From positions 1,302,001 through 1,366,000 of the forward strand of contig CANMGU010000001.1 in NCBI GenBank assembly GCA_947497455.1: a stretch of DNA of 64,000 nucleotides, read 5' to 3'. A program made the translations under genes and the position numbers. Shown here in pieces: positions 18,348-26,554 of the stretch (position 1 is the stretch's first letter; each line of letters begins with the position of its first letter). A model generated the notes under the pieces. It ran no database searches and was not told the origin of the DNA. It was given only the letters and a program-made list of their open reading frames with translations. This DNA is from an uncultured Sphingomonadaceae bacterium. GTDB lineage: Bacteria; Pseudomonadota; Alphaproteobacteria; Sphingomonadales; Sphingomonadaceae.

Positions 18348-18363
18348 TTCAATTGCTGTGCCA
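18348..18363 (-). promoter_or_regulatory. Degenerate sigma-54-like site upstream of the flippase operon
   Basis: On the minus strand it reads TGGCACA-GCAA-TTGAA: a perfect -24 element with correct spacing, but the conserved -12 GC is GA. The predicted start would be near 18337, about 20 nt before the ATG. The operator boxes at 18451-18482 are about 90-120 bp upstream. The context fits a promoter of the same regulon, but the -12 change may weaken or abolish it. Confidence 0.45.
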
Positions 18364-18450
18364 GTTTTCGAAACCCCCACTATTCCGGGCATCTTCGCAG
18401 TTAACGATCAAACTACCTTGTTCCAGTTGTTGCATACTGAATTCGGTTTC

Positions 18451-18482
18451 TCGCATTTCGCGAAAATCGTTGCATTTTGCGT
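18451..18482. promoter_or_regulatory. Two LuxO-type operator boxes in the divergent flippase/GT26 region
   Basis: TCGCA-TTT-CGCGA (18451-18463) and TTGCA-TTT-TGCGT (18470-18482) each differ at one position from TYGCA-WWW-TGCRA, with centres 19 bp apart. A weaker half-copy starts at 18430. They lie about 70-100 bp upstream of the forward sigma-54 promoter and 90-120 bp from the reverse one, so one array can serve both directions. Confidence 0.68.
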
Positions 18483-18549
18483 AGGATCTTATCCATGAAA
18501 ACCAAATGATAACCCAATATATTATTGATATAAAACGATTAAATGGTTC

Positions 18550-18565
18550 TGGCATAAGAAATGCG
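18550..18565 (+). promoter_or_regulatory. Sigma-54 promoter of the GT26-PGT fusion gene
   Basis: TGGCATA-AGAA-ATGCG has GG and GC separated by exactly 10 nt, the same TGGCATA...ATGC form as the H-NOX operon promoter. The predicted start is near 18576, about 23 nt before the ATG. Confidence 0.72.
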
Positions 18566-18598
18566 AGGTGAGATCCAAATCTAATTTGGAGCCAGACT

Positions 18599-20059
18599 AT
18601 GAGTCAGTATCAATCCGCAGAAAACATCCGCCAGAACCTTGGCCGACAGATATCTCCCGTTTTGATAGGGCGTTCACGTGCCACGGAATTGGCAGCGCGG
18701 CTTTATCAAATCGGAGCGCCTTCGTTATTCAATCTGCCGCTTGCCAATGGACATCTTGGCGAGGTCGCATCGCATATTGTAAATGCAGCGGCTGATGGGG
18801 AACGCAATGTCATCCATTTCATTAATGCGCATTGCGTCAATCAAATCCAACGCGATGATCATTATCACAAGATTATTGAGGAAACAGATATTCTGCTTCC
18901 GGATGGATCGGGTCTTCGCTTGGCAGCCGGTCTTTCAGGTTCTGGAAAAATAGACAATTTAAACGGTACAGATCTATTTCCTCATCTATGCGAACAGGCT
19001 GCGGAGAGAAATCAATCCATTTTCCTCTTAGGTGGTGGACCTGGTATAGCATCCACTGCTGCAAAAAATATGCGTAACACAATCCCGGGGTTGCGCTTTG
19101 CAGGCACGCAAAATGGTTTCTTTACCAAGGGAACCGACGACGAAATCATCCAGAAGATCAACGACTCAGGCGCTTCAATATTACTGGTCGGAATGGGTGT
19201 TCCACTGCAGGAAAAATGGATTGCCAAGTATCGCGATCAAATCACGGTACCGGTTATTTTGGGCGTAGGAGGTCTATTCGATTATTATTCTGGGAAAATT
19301 GCGCGAGCGCCGCTTTTGGTTCGAAAAATGGGTATGGAATGGGGGTGGCGATTGGCAATGGAACCCGGTCGATTAGCCAATCGTTATATAATCGGCAACA
19401 CCCGGTTCATTGCTCATGCGGTTAAGCACGCTTTTGTCGCGAGAGGACATGCCGAACGATATGCGGCAGCGTCCAAACGAACATTGGATTTGTCCATTGC
19501 TTTACTTGCACTTGTTCTTCTGGGGCCGTTAGCAGCTGCAATTTGTCTGCTTATAACCATGGAGGATCGCGGTTCTCCATTCTACCGGCAAACCCGAATA
19601 GGAGCCGATGGAAAGCCGTTCAAGATATGGAAATTCCGATCCATGTACAAAAATGCTGACGAGCGAAAGGCAGCATTGACTGCGCAAAATGATCGCGATT
19701 CCGTGTGTTTCAAGATGAAAAATGATCCCCGGATCACCAAAGTTGGAAAATTTATACGCCGAACGTCGCTGGACGAACTCCCCCAAATACTAAATATCCT
19801 GACCGGTCAAATGTCGGTTGTCGGCCCGCGACCCGCCCTTCCTTGCGAAGTGCTGAGCTATGAAGAGCGTGAACGCCGTCGTCTAAATGGAAAGCCAGGA
19901 TTGACCTGCACATGGCAGGTTTCAGGTCGAGCCGATATTCCATTTGCACAGCAGGTAGAAATGGATCTGGAATATCTTGAGGAGCAATCGATCCTGAAAG
20001 ATATCAAACTTATTACCCAGACAGTTCCGGCTGTCATATCGGGAAGAGGGGCCTACTAG
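18599..20059 (+). CDS. Fusion of WecG/TagA glycosyltransferase (GT26) and phosphoglycosyl transferase
   Basis: A 486-aa two-domain enzyme. Residues about 45-270 are a GT26 domain: NAHCVN (76-81), LLPDGSG (99-105), NGTDLFP, LLGGGPG and GVGGLFDYYSGK. Residues about 293-486 are a monotopic phosphoglycosyl transferase: KRTLDLSIAL followed by one membrane hairpin helix, FKIWKFRSM, the Asp392-Glu393 dyad in SLDELPQ, and SVVGPRP. The PGT part should load the first sugar phosphate on undecaprenyl phosphate and the GT26 part add the second residue. Both catalytic halves look intact. It has its own sigma-54 promoter and is convergent with the hybrid kinase gene. Confidence 0.92.
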   Translation: MSQYQSAENIRQNLGRQISPVLIGRSRATELAARLYQIGAPSLFNLPLANGHLGEVASHIVNAAADGERNVIHFINAHCVNQIQRDDHYHKIIEETDILLPDGSGLRLAAGLSGSGKIDNLNGTDLFPHLCEQAAERNQSIFLLGGGPGIASTAAKNMRNTIPGLRFAGTQNGFFTKGTDDEIIQKINDSGASILLVGMGVPLQEKWIAKYRDQITVPVILGVGGLFDYYSGKIARAPLLVRKMGMEWGWRLAMEPGRLANRYIIGNTRFIAHAVKHAFVARGHAERYAAASKRTLDLSIALLALVLLGPLAAAICLLITMEDRGSPFYRQTRIGADGKPFKIWKFRSMYKNADERKAALTAQNDRDSVCFKMKNDPRITKVGKFIRRTSLDELPQILNILTGQMSVVGPRPALPCEVLSYEERERRRLNGKPGLTCTWQVSGRADIPFAQQVEMDLEYLEEQSILKDIKLITQTVPAVISGRGAY

Positions 20060-20074
20060 GTCTCGGGCCCTGCT

Positions 20075-22345
20075 TCAATCCCTCCGTCGATCGGCCGTCT
20101 GGCTTGATTGACGGAGGGCAGATATTGTTCGTTGTTCAATATCTTCAATCGGCAATAGCGCAGCACTGTCACCTAACGATTCAGTTTGTCGGATTGATTC
20201 CAGTTTTTCCAATAGTGAATAGGCGCCAAAACCGTTGCAGATTCCCCGCAGTGCATGATGGGCCGCACTCACACCTTCCTGATCCTTAGCGATCCAGGAC
20301 CGTTGAAATCTATCGCACCAGCTCTCAATGTCCGCACCAACCGCTTCAGTCAGAATCTCCCGGCGATCTATTGGAACGGCAAATAGTTGTTCTCGAAACT
20401 TTTCAGCGTCGATATATTCGGGATTGGTTAAATCGGGAACTGAACCATCCGGATGATCATCGGTCGCAAAGCTCTTGGTTCCACAGATCTGTTCCAATGC
20501 ATAGGTCAATCCCGAGATATTGATGGGCTTCGCGATCACGCCATCCATACCGGAGGCCAATATCGCTGCCCTTTCTTCATCTGCCGCAAAAGCGGTAACT
20601 CCAAATATGGGAATCTTTTTGTGCTTTTGGTTTGCACGAACGCGCTTCGTGGCTTCCATTCCATTGGTTGGCATCCAGACATCCATGAATATTCCATCAA
20701 AGGATTCTGCTTCTAAAGCATCAATCACCTTTGATCCATCATCGACTACTACCGCGTCACAACCAAGATTCTCCAACAAAGAGACTAGCACGATTTGATT
20801 GGCTTCTACATCTTCGGCAACAAGCAGTTTTGGAGCTCTGTTATCGATATTGAATTCGGTGATGCTCGGTTTTTGCAATCGATCCTCAACTGCTTGCGAC
20901 CCATCTCCAATGGTAACTGGCAGTTTCACCCAAAACTTGCTGCCTTTACCAATCTCGCTCTCAACCCCGATTTCCCCATCCATGGCTTTTGCAATGCGCT
21001 TGCAAATGGACAAGCCCAAACCGGTGCCCTCTATCAAATCACTGTCAACATTACCGCGATCAAGATCATCAAAGAGTCGCGCTTGGATATCCTTCGAAAT
21101 ACCAGGACCAGTATCCGAAACAACAAACTCGACGCCAGGCCCTGTAGGGTCGGTGAAGGTTTTAGCAGCAATGTGGATATGTCCATCGCTGGAATATTTA
21201 ATCGCATTACTGACAAAATTGTCGATCACTTGTCTAACTCGCGTGCGATCAGTGATTAGAAAATCGTAAGATTGCGGAGATATTTCCGTTGAGACTATTA
21301 GTTTTTTCTTGGCCGCCAATGGTCGCCAGGTTTCCGCGGCCTGTTCCACCAGTTGCGGCAAGTGAAACTCACTCAGATCCAACTCAAGTTTCCAACCATC
21401 AGTGCGCGCAATTTCGATTATGTCTGCCAAAAGGAAAAGGAGCTGATCACTGCTCTGGTGCGCTAGCTCGACTTTCTGTGCCTGATCGGCATCTAAATCC
21501 GAGATACTAAGCAGCTCCAATGTTGCCAATATTGCGTTTAGCGGTGTGCGGATATCATGGCTCATCATCGCCAAAAATCGTGATTTTGACTTGTCCGCGG
21601 CAACGGCGTTAGCACGGGCATCGTCCAGCTCCGCACTCATCATCTCCATCTCGATTACGCGTTGTTCCAATTGCTCACTTTTCTTTTTCTCATCAGTCCG
21701 TGCGTTGCGGAGATCTTCACTGACTTTTTCGAGCTGTTTGGCTCGCCGTTCACTCAATTTGAGCATAAGCTGTTCTTGCCGTTCGGCTTGGCGTTCTTCG
21801 GTTATATCGCGAACTGCTCCGTATCCATAGAAGCCAGCACCCTTGGTGGATGGATTCTGCGTAACAGCCCATCGCAACCATCTTGTTTTGCCATCGTGAT
21901 CGAGAAACCGGAAATCACCGACGACCTGCTTGTCAACAAGCTCGCCCTTCTCAGCGGAAAGCAATATTTTCATCGCTTCGTTCCGATCTAACGGATGAAC
22001 CATTTTAGCAAATTGATCGAAACTTGTGACCGGTGTTCTGGAACCGACTACGTCCGCAAAATTTTCGGATCCTGTAAAACGTTGGCTTTCATCTCCGTGG
22101 AAAGTGGCGACCTTAGCCAAAGTTTGAGCGCTAATGAGGGACAAAGTCTGTCGGTTCACTTGTTCAAGCAACTGCGCTTCTTTTTGCTGCAACTGCTGTT
22201 GGGCGGCAGCAAGGGATCGACTCTTGGTATGAAGAAGTTGTTCAGCTTCTTCTCTCGCCGCTTCGCTTCTTGCCAGCCTACGTTCCAACAACTTTTCGCG
22301 GTCGGAATTGGCATTCAGCGGCGATCTATCAGATCTTCTAACCAT
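20075..22345 (-). CDS. Soluble hybrid histidine kinase with PAS, receiver and HPt domains
   Basis: A 756-aa cytoplasmic kinase without transmembrane helices. It has an N-terminal coiled coil (about 15-75, LERRLARSEAAREEAEQLL), a PAS-like domain (about 85-190), HisKA with phospho-His263 (MMSHDIRTPLN), HATPase (FVSNAIKYS, DTGPGIS, GTGLGLSICKRI), a receiver with Asp555 (FMDVWMP), and a C-terminal HPt domain with His697 (AAHHALRG). The coiled-coil/PAS design recalls H-NOX- or NosP-associated hybrid kinases (HahK, NahK); that comparison is from memory. A His-Asp-His relay ending in HPt could phosphorylate the LuxO-like regulator encoded at 7733-9166. No sigma-54 site was found upstream. Confidence 0.93.
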   Translation of the reverse strand: MVRRSDRSPLNANSDREKLLERRLARSEAAREEAEQLLHTKSRSLAAAQQQLQQKEAQLLEQVNRQTLSLISAQTLAKVATFHGDESQRFTGSENFADVVGSRTPVTSFDQFAKMVHPLDRNEAMKILLSAEKGELVDKQVVGDFRFLDHDGKTRWLRWAVTQNPSTKGAGFYGYGAVRDITEERQAERQEQLMLKLSERRAKQLEKVSEDLRNARTDEKKKSEQLEQRVIEMEMMSAELDDARANAVAADKSKSRFLAMMSHDIRTPLNAILATLELLSISDLDADQAQKVELAHQSSDQLLFLLADIIEIARTDGWKLELDLSEFHLPQLVEQAAETWRPLAAKKKLIVSTEISPQSYDFLITDRTRVRQVIDNFVSNAIKYSSDGHIHIAAKTFTDPTGPGVEFVVSDTGPGISKDIQARLFDDLDRGNVDSDLIEGTGLGLSICKRIAKAMDGEIGVESEIGKGSKFWVKLPVTIGDGSQAVEDRLQKPSITEFNIDNRAPKLLVAEDVEANQIVLVSLLENLGCDAVVVDDGSKVIDALEAESFDGIFMDVWMPTNGMEATKRVRANQKHKKIPIFGVTAFAADEERAAILASGMDGVIAKPINISGLTYALEQICGTKSFATDDHPDGSVPDLTNPEYIDAEKFREQLFAVPIDRREILTEAVGADIESWCDRFQRSWIAKDQEGVSAAHHALRGICNGFGAYSLLEKLESIRQTESLGDSAALLPIEDIEQRTISALRQSSQTADRRRD
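20080..20118. terminator. Inverted repeat near the convergent fusion/kinase gene ends
   Basis: CCCTCCGTC and GACGGAGGG are perfect 9-bp arms with a 21-nt loop, 20 nt past the fusion gene stop and overlapping the last codons of the kinase gene. A moderately T-rich stretch follows on the plus strand. It may act as a terminator for the fusion gene; evidence is structural only. Confidence 0.35.
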
Positions 22346-22641
22346 AACTTATAATATCAGTAATTGATTTGAAAAAGATGAACTAGAATATTCGATATAA
22401 TTGATGTCCGCTTTCTCTATAAGGAAGTTGCTAGGCAGTGTCCTCTGAGTTCTAAAAGTGGGCATTGAATAGCACAAAGCCGGTCCCAACCGTAATTCCA
22501 GTGAAGGAAGTGCGAGAATCTCAGGCTTAAATATTATATGCTAAACCAGTGTTATCTCAGTATTAGCGAATATTTGTCTTCTTTGATCTTTGAAGTTTTA
22601 TGCTATACACATAGACGTTTAATTTACAGGGGATTCACAAG
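22346..22641. other. Intergenic region upstream of the hybrid kinase
   Basis: AT-rich non-coding stretch between the divergent kinase gene and a small secreted-protein gene. It probably contains both promoters, but I see no convincing -35/-10 pair, sigma-54 site or LuxO-type box. Confidence 0.5.
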
Positions 22642-22997
22642 ATGATGAAGTTTTCAGCACTGTCAAAAGGCTTGTAAGCAAAGCAGCCGCAATGGTTGTC
22701 ATAGGCGCATTTTCCTCTTCGGTGGGAGCAACTCAGCTATATGTCGTCAAACAAGTGGATGTGATGAACGAAGCCGACAATTCTGCTGAACCCGAGAAGA
22801 TTACAGATAAAAGTCATCCGGATTATGTGAGATGTCGTACCGAATCCATTATTGGTAGCCTTGCGAGAAAGAATAAGGTTTGTATGACCAATAAAGAATG
22901 GGCCGAAGCCAGAAAAAATGGCAACAGATTCGCCACAGATATGATTGGTTCAATTCAGGCCATGAGTGGCGGAGGCAGTTTTACAGACGGAAAATAG
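22642..22997 (+). pseudogene. Small secreted protein with apparent frameshift in its signal peptide
   Basis: ATG 22642, with AGGGG about 10 nt upstream, starts MMKFSALSKGL and then stops. The rest of the signal peptide (SKAAAMVVIGAFSSSVGA) and the mature protein continue in the neighbouring frame to 22997. One extra A in the AAAA tract at 22665-22668 would join them into a normal secreted protein of about 118 aa. The mature part has PDYVRCRTESIIGSLARK and KVCMTNKEW, a two-cysteine pattern recalled from small sphingomonad proteins of unknown function. This may be a real indel, a sequencing error, or initiation at ATG 22692 giving a shortened leader. Confidence 0.6.
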
Positions 22998-23102
22998 CGT
23001 GAGCTTTGCATGCTAACGTCGATCTCAATTCTTGATCCGCAAGAACTATGACCGTCGGCAGGATAGTACGGGTTGGACCAAAGGGTCCTTCTCGGGCTCA
23101 CC

Positions 23103-23771
23103 CTAGTCAACGCCATTTTCGGAAACAGACTTCACTTCCTTAGTGTAAAAATTGGCCAGCCAATCAGTTATTTGCGGAACAGATACCCTTTGGTGGAATT
23201 TGATACCGATTTCCGACCCTTTTTGCCATCGGACGGTGCCGATGATATCTCCCAGATCGGGCACCACCAAAGTTAGCTGGTTGCCGACCTCGCACAGATA
23301 GTCGGCATTGATGCGAATTCCAGCGGGAGAGATATCGCAGATTTCAGCCTTTACCAATGTCGATCCGATTCTGAAGACGATTGCTTGCCGCATGTGTACG
23401 CGCGGTAGCCGAGAAAGATGATATTTGTTGTGAACCCGCAGGCTGGCTAGCAGCTCATTAACGTTGATTTCATTTTTGAATTGCATGCCGACAAGAGTGT
23501 CTTTGCGCCAGCGAATGGATGCCGTAAGCGCGACGTCGTCAGTAAGGGCAACCGTTGCGGTGTCATCCATTTCAAAGCTTGGATGAATCTCTATCATCAC
23601 GCCGCTACCAGAGATATTCTTGATAAACCCCCATCCTTCTGCCGCACCGGATGCTATTTTGGCCAGTCGGAATACGGTCAGTTGCCGCTCCTTTTTGCGT
23701 CGCTCCTGAACGATTTGAGGGTTGCTGCTATGAAAGGCTTCAACCTTGGCTGCTTGAACATTTCCGACCAT
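23103..23771 (-). CDS. Tandem PilZ-domain protein
   Basis: A 222-aa soluble protein with two PilZ-like domains. The first (about 22-105) has a basic RRKKER start and KNISGSGVMIE. The second (about 120-215) has RLPRVHMR and CDISPAGIRI, close to the RxxxR and (D/N)xSxxG c-di-GMP motifs. It probably reads c-di-GMP and could link that messenger to EPS output or motility. It is a monocistronic reverse-strand gene behind the EPS locus. No partner domain is attached. Confidence 0.85.
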   Translation of the reverse strand: MVGNVQAAKVEAFHSSNPQIVQERRKKERQLTVFRLAKIASGAAEGWGFIKNISGSGVMIEIHPSFEMDDTATVALTDDVALTASIRWRKDTLVGMQFKNEINVNELLASLRVHNKYHLSRLPRVHMRQAIVFRIGSTLVKAEICDISPAGIRINADYLCEVGNQLTLVVPDLGDIIGTVRWQKGSEIGIKFHQRVSVPQITDWLANFYTKEVKSVSENGVD

Positions 23772-24041
23772 TTATTTCACCTTGTCCCAGAGAGGATAAA
23801 AAGAGTGGTTCATTTACTGTGCGAAAGCAGCCGCGAGCATTGCTGTGATCGTGGGCGTAAAACACTTTGTTTATAACGGTCGGTTGTTCGTGATCTTAAG
23901 GGGTTATCGCAACTTAGATGCGCAAAGGATTAGGACGGGCGTGGAAGAGCGCCTGAATGCATTGGCGAGTGGGGCATTTTGGTTGGGGTTTAGCGTCGTA
24001 AATACAACCGCGATAATTGCGTTTGTCTTGAACGCATTCGG

Positions 24042-24935
24042 TTATTTAACCCAGTCTAGGCCCATATCCTGATAGAGGCTCTTGTCCTCATCCCAGTTCG
24101 CACTGACTTTGACATGGAGATAGAGATGTACGGTCTTACCCAGTATCTCCGACAGTTCAGCACGGGCTTTGGCACCGATTTCCTTTATCTGGTGGCCGCC
24201 TTTTCCAAGAATGATTGCGCGCTGGGTCGGTTTTTCAACCAGGATTTGCTGGTGGATTTCCAGCGATCCGTCAGGGCGTTCCTTATATTGTTCCATCGCA
24301 ATTGCTGTCGCGTAGGGCAGTTCTGCGTGGAGCTGGCGAAAAACCTGTTCACGTGTGATTTCTGCAGCCAATAAACGCTCGCTGGCGTCCGACACCTGAT
24401 CTTCGGGAAAATGCCACGGGCCTTCCGGCATGGCATCAACCAGATAGGACTTGAGTTCGTCCAGCCCATCTCCGGTTTTTGCGCTAACAAAGAAAGTTTC
24501 TTTGAACCCGCACAGATCGTTGAGTTTCATGACGTGGGTCAGCAATTTATCTTTTGCCGCAATATCGACCTTGTTCATCACTAGGATCAATTTTTCCGGA
24601 CGGTGCTTTATCCGCTCCACGATCGCAGTGACTTTAGGGCCAAGGCCAGCGCGTGAATCCACAAGCAATATGATGATATCAGCGTCTTCCGCACCATCCC
24701 AGGCCGCAGAAACCATGGCGCGGTCTAGTCGTCGGCGGGGTTCGAAAATACCTGGGGTATCGACGAGCAGCAGTTGCGCCTCATCCTCAATCGCGATGCC
24801 CAGCAGCCGTGTGCGTGTCGTTTGCGGCTTGGAACTGGTTATCGCAACCTTTTGGCCTACCAGCGCATTGATCAGGGTTGATTTTCCCGCATTGGGCGCG
24901 CCGATCAACGCCACTACACCGCATTTTTGGGTCAT
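24042..24935 (-). CDS. era: GTPase Era
   Basis: Ribosome-associated GTPase needed for 16S rRNA maturation and 30S assembly. The 297-aa product shows G1 GAPNAGKST, G3 DTPG, G4 NKVD and a C-terminal KH domain with ILGKGGHQIKEIG. The start overlaps the rnc stop by 4 nt (ATGA). It is the last gene of lepB-rnc-era. The 270-nt gap beyond it (23772-24041) holds only a weak TGCGTT/AACGCA hairpin at 24018-24036. Confidence 0.97.
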   Translation of the reverse strand: MTQKCGVVALIGAPNAGKSTLINALVGQKVAITSSKPQTTRTRLLGIAIEDEAQLLLVDTPGIFEPRRRLDRAMVSAAWDGAEDADIIILLVDSRAGLGPKVTAIVERIKHRPEKLILVMNKVDIAAKDKLLTHVMKLNDLCGFKETFFVSAKTGDGLDELKSYLVDAMPEGPWHFPEDQVSDASERLLAAEITREQVFRQLHAELPYATAIAMEQYKERPDGSLEIHQQILVEKPTQRAIILGKGGHQIKEIGAKARAELSEILGKTVHLYLHVKVSANWDEDKSLYQDMGLDWVK

Positions 24936-25612
24936 GTATGTTTTTCCAGAAAAAGTTTCGCTGCTTCAGTCTCGGCCGTTTGTTTGGAGGTTGCGGAGGC
25001 TTCTACCGCGCCTACTTTGTTGACGCTGACCTTGACCGTGAAACGCAGGTCGTGATGCGGCCCAGATTTCTCAACAAGCTGGTAAACCGGCATTTTCCGA
25101 TTATGCGCTGCGGCCCATTCCTGCAGTGCGGATTTGGGGTGGCGGATATCCTTTTCCATGCCCGATATCCGGTCGCCCCAATATTTCAAAACAAACTGTT
25201 TTGCCGCCTCGGGTCCGTGATCAAGATAGAGTGCGCCAATCAGCGATTCCATGACATCACCGAGCACTTTGTTACTTTGGCGTGCACCGTCATCGCGAGC
25301 CTGCTTGCCGAGTAGCAGATGATCAGAAAAACCGATCTCGCTGGCTATCTCGCCACAGACTTTGCCTGACACAAGTCCGTTCAGGCGCTGGGACAATTTG
25401 CCTTCGGGCTCATTGGGAAATTGATGGTAGAGTTGCGTAGCGATGGTCACGCCCAAGACCCGGTCACCCAGAAACTCTAGCCTTTGATAATCGTCATCGC
25501 CAAAACTGCCATGGGTAACGGCGCGGATATAGAGTTTTTCATCCCGAGGGTCCTTCCCGGTCAGGGTGGTAATCCAATCCAGAAATGCCGGTTTATTCAA
25601 AATTCTCTCCAA
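24932..25612 (-). CDS. rnc: Ribonuclease III
   Basis: Double-strand RNA endonuclease for rRNA and mRNA processing. The 226-aa product contains the signature QRLEFLGDRVLG, the second catalytic acidic region DVMESLIGALYLD, and a C-terminal dsRNA-binding domain (about 155-225) with HPKSALQEWAA and SATSKQTAETEAA. Its start overlaps the lepB end by 20 nt. The lepB-rnc-era order is the conserved proteobacterial operon. Confidence 0.97.
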   Translation of the reverse strand: MERILNKPAFLDWITTLTGKDPRDEKLYIRAVTHGSFGDDDYQRLEFLGDRVLGVTIATQLYHQFPNEPEGKLSQRLNGLVSGKVCGEIASEIGFSDHLLLGKQARDDGARQSNKVLGDVMESLIGALYLDHGPEAAKQFVLKYWGDRISGMEKDIRHPKSALQEWAAAHNRKMPVYQLVEKSGPHHDLRFTVKVSVNKVGAVEASATSKQTAETEAAKLFLEKHT

Positions 25613-26399
25613 TTCGGTTCCAGCGCGCTGCAGTGAACCAGGTCCATGGCTTGATCCATTCTGCTGATCCGTCGGTCGAGAATACCGATACTAGCGCCCG
25701 TCCGACAAGGTTTTCCTGCGGGACCATACCGATCGCCTGTCCTTCTACTGCGGGGAATCTACTATCAGCGCTGCGGTCACGGTTGTCACCCATTAGGAAC
25801 ATATAACCATCCGGTACAACAAAGCTCTCGGTATTATCGCCTATAGATGCTTCATTTACGTCCAGAATTTTGTAGCTTCTACCGTTGGGCAGGGTCTCTT
25901 CATATTGAGGATAGCGGCAGATTCGCTCGCCATCTACGTTTGTTGTTTCAAAATAGGTTTCATAGCAACTGCTATTCGGTGATACCAAATGGACATAATC
26001 ATCAATTTTTTTACGTTCAACTTCGACACCGTTAATCGAAACGACACCGTTGGTGACCTGAATAATATCGCCGGACAAACCGATAACCCGCTTGATATAA
26101 TCGTCCGAACCGCTCGGGGGTGCCTTGAACACAACAACATCGCCCGGTTCCGGCTTATTGGGTAATATGCGTCCAGGGATAACCGGAACGCTGAATGGCA
26201 TGCTGTATTTCGAATAGCCATAAGGCCATTTTGCAACCAAAAGATAGTCACCAACCATCAGGCGCGGTTGCATGGATTCCGACGGGATATTGAATGGTGA
26301 GACGATAAAACTGCGCAAAATAATGACGAATATCGCCAATTTTACGAGGAATACCATGAAATCAGCGGTTTCTGAGCGCTCTGCAGTTTTATCTTTCAT
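25593..26399 (-). CDS. lepB: Signal peptidase I
   Basis: Membrane serine protease that removes Sec signal peptides. The 268-aa product has one hydrophobic anchor (about 13-30), the nucleophile segment FNIPSESMQP, the general-base region SDDYIKRVIGLSGD (catalytic Lys), and the conserved MGDNRDRSADSR box. It is the first gene of the lepB-rnc-era operon and is divergent from pgi over 155 nt. Confidence 0.97.
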   Translation of the reverse strand: MKDKTAERSETADFMVFLVKLAIFVIILRSFIVSPFNIPSESMQPRLMVGDYLLVAKWPYGYSKYSMPFSVPVIPGRILPNKPEPGDVVVFKAPPSGSDDYIKRVIGLSGDIIQVTNGVVSINGVEVERKKIDDYVHLVSPNSSCYETYFETTNVDGERICRYPQYEETLPNGRSYKILDVNEASIGDNTESFVVPDGYMFLMGDNRDRSADSRFPAVEGQAIGMVPQENLVGRALVSVFSTDGSAEWIKPWTWFTAARWNRIGENFE

Positions 26400-26554
26400 C
26401 GCGCCCCTTTGCTTATATTGAAGCGTGCGGTCAAGAGACAGTATTTATCGACAATCGCCGCGGATTGGGCCTTGTTCACAAGAAAGACGCGAGATAGAGC
26501 TATCGTCGAAAATAGGGCATATAGACCGTTGAAATTAACAAGAAAGAACCTGCT

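Noticed and set aside
22459..22474. GG-N10-GC arrangement (TGGGCATTGAATAGCA) upstream of the small secreted protein
   Set aside because: The -24 element reads TGGGCA rather than TGGCAC, it is about 180 nt from the start codon, and there is no LuxO-type box near it.
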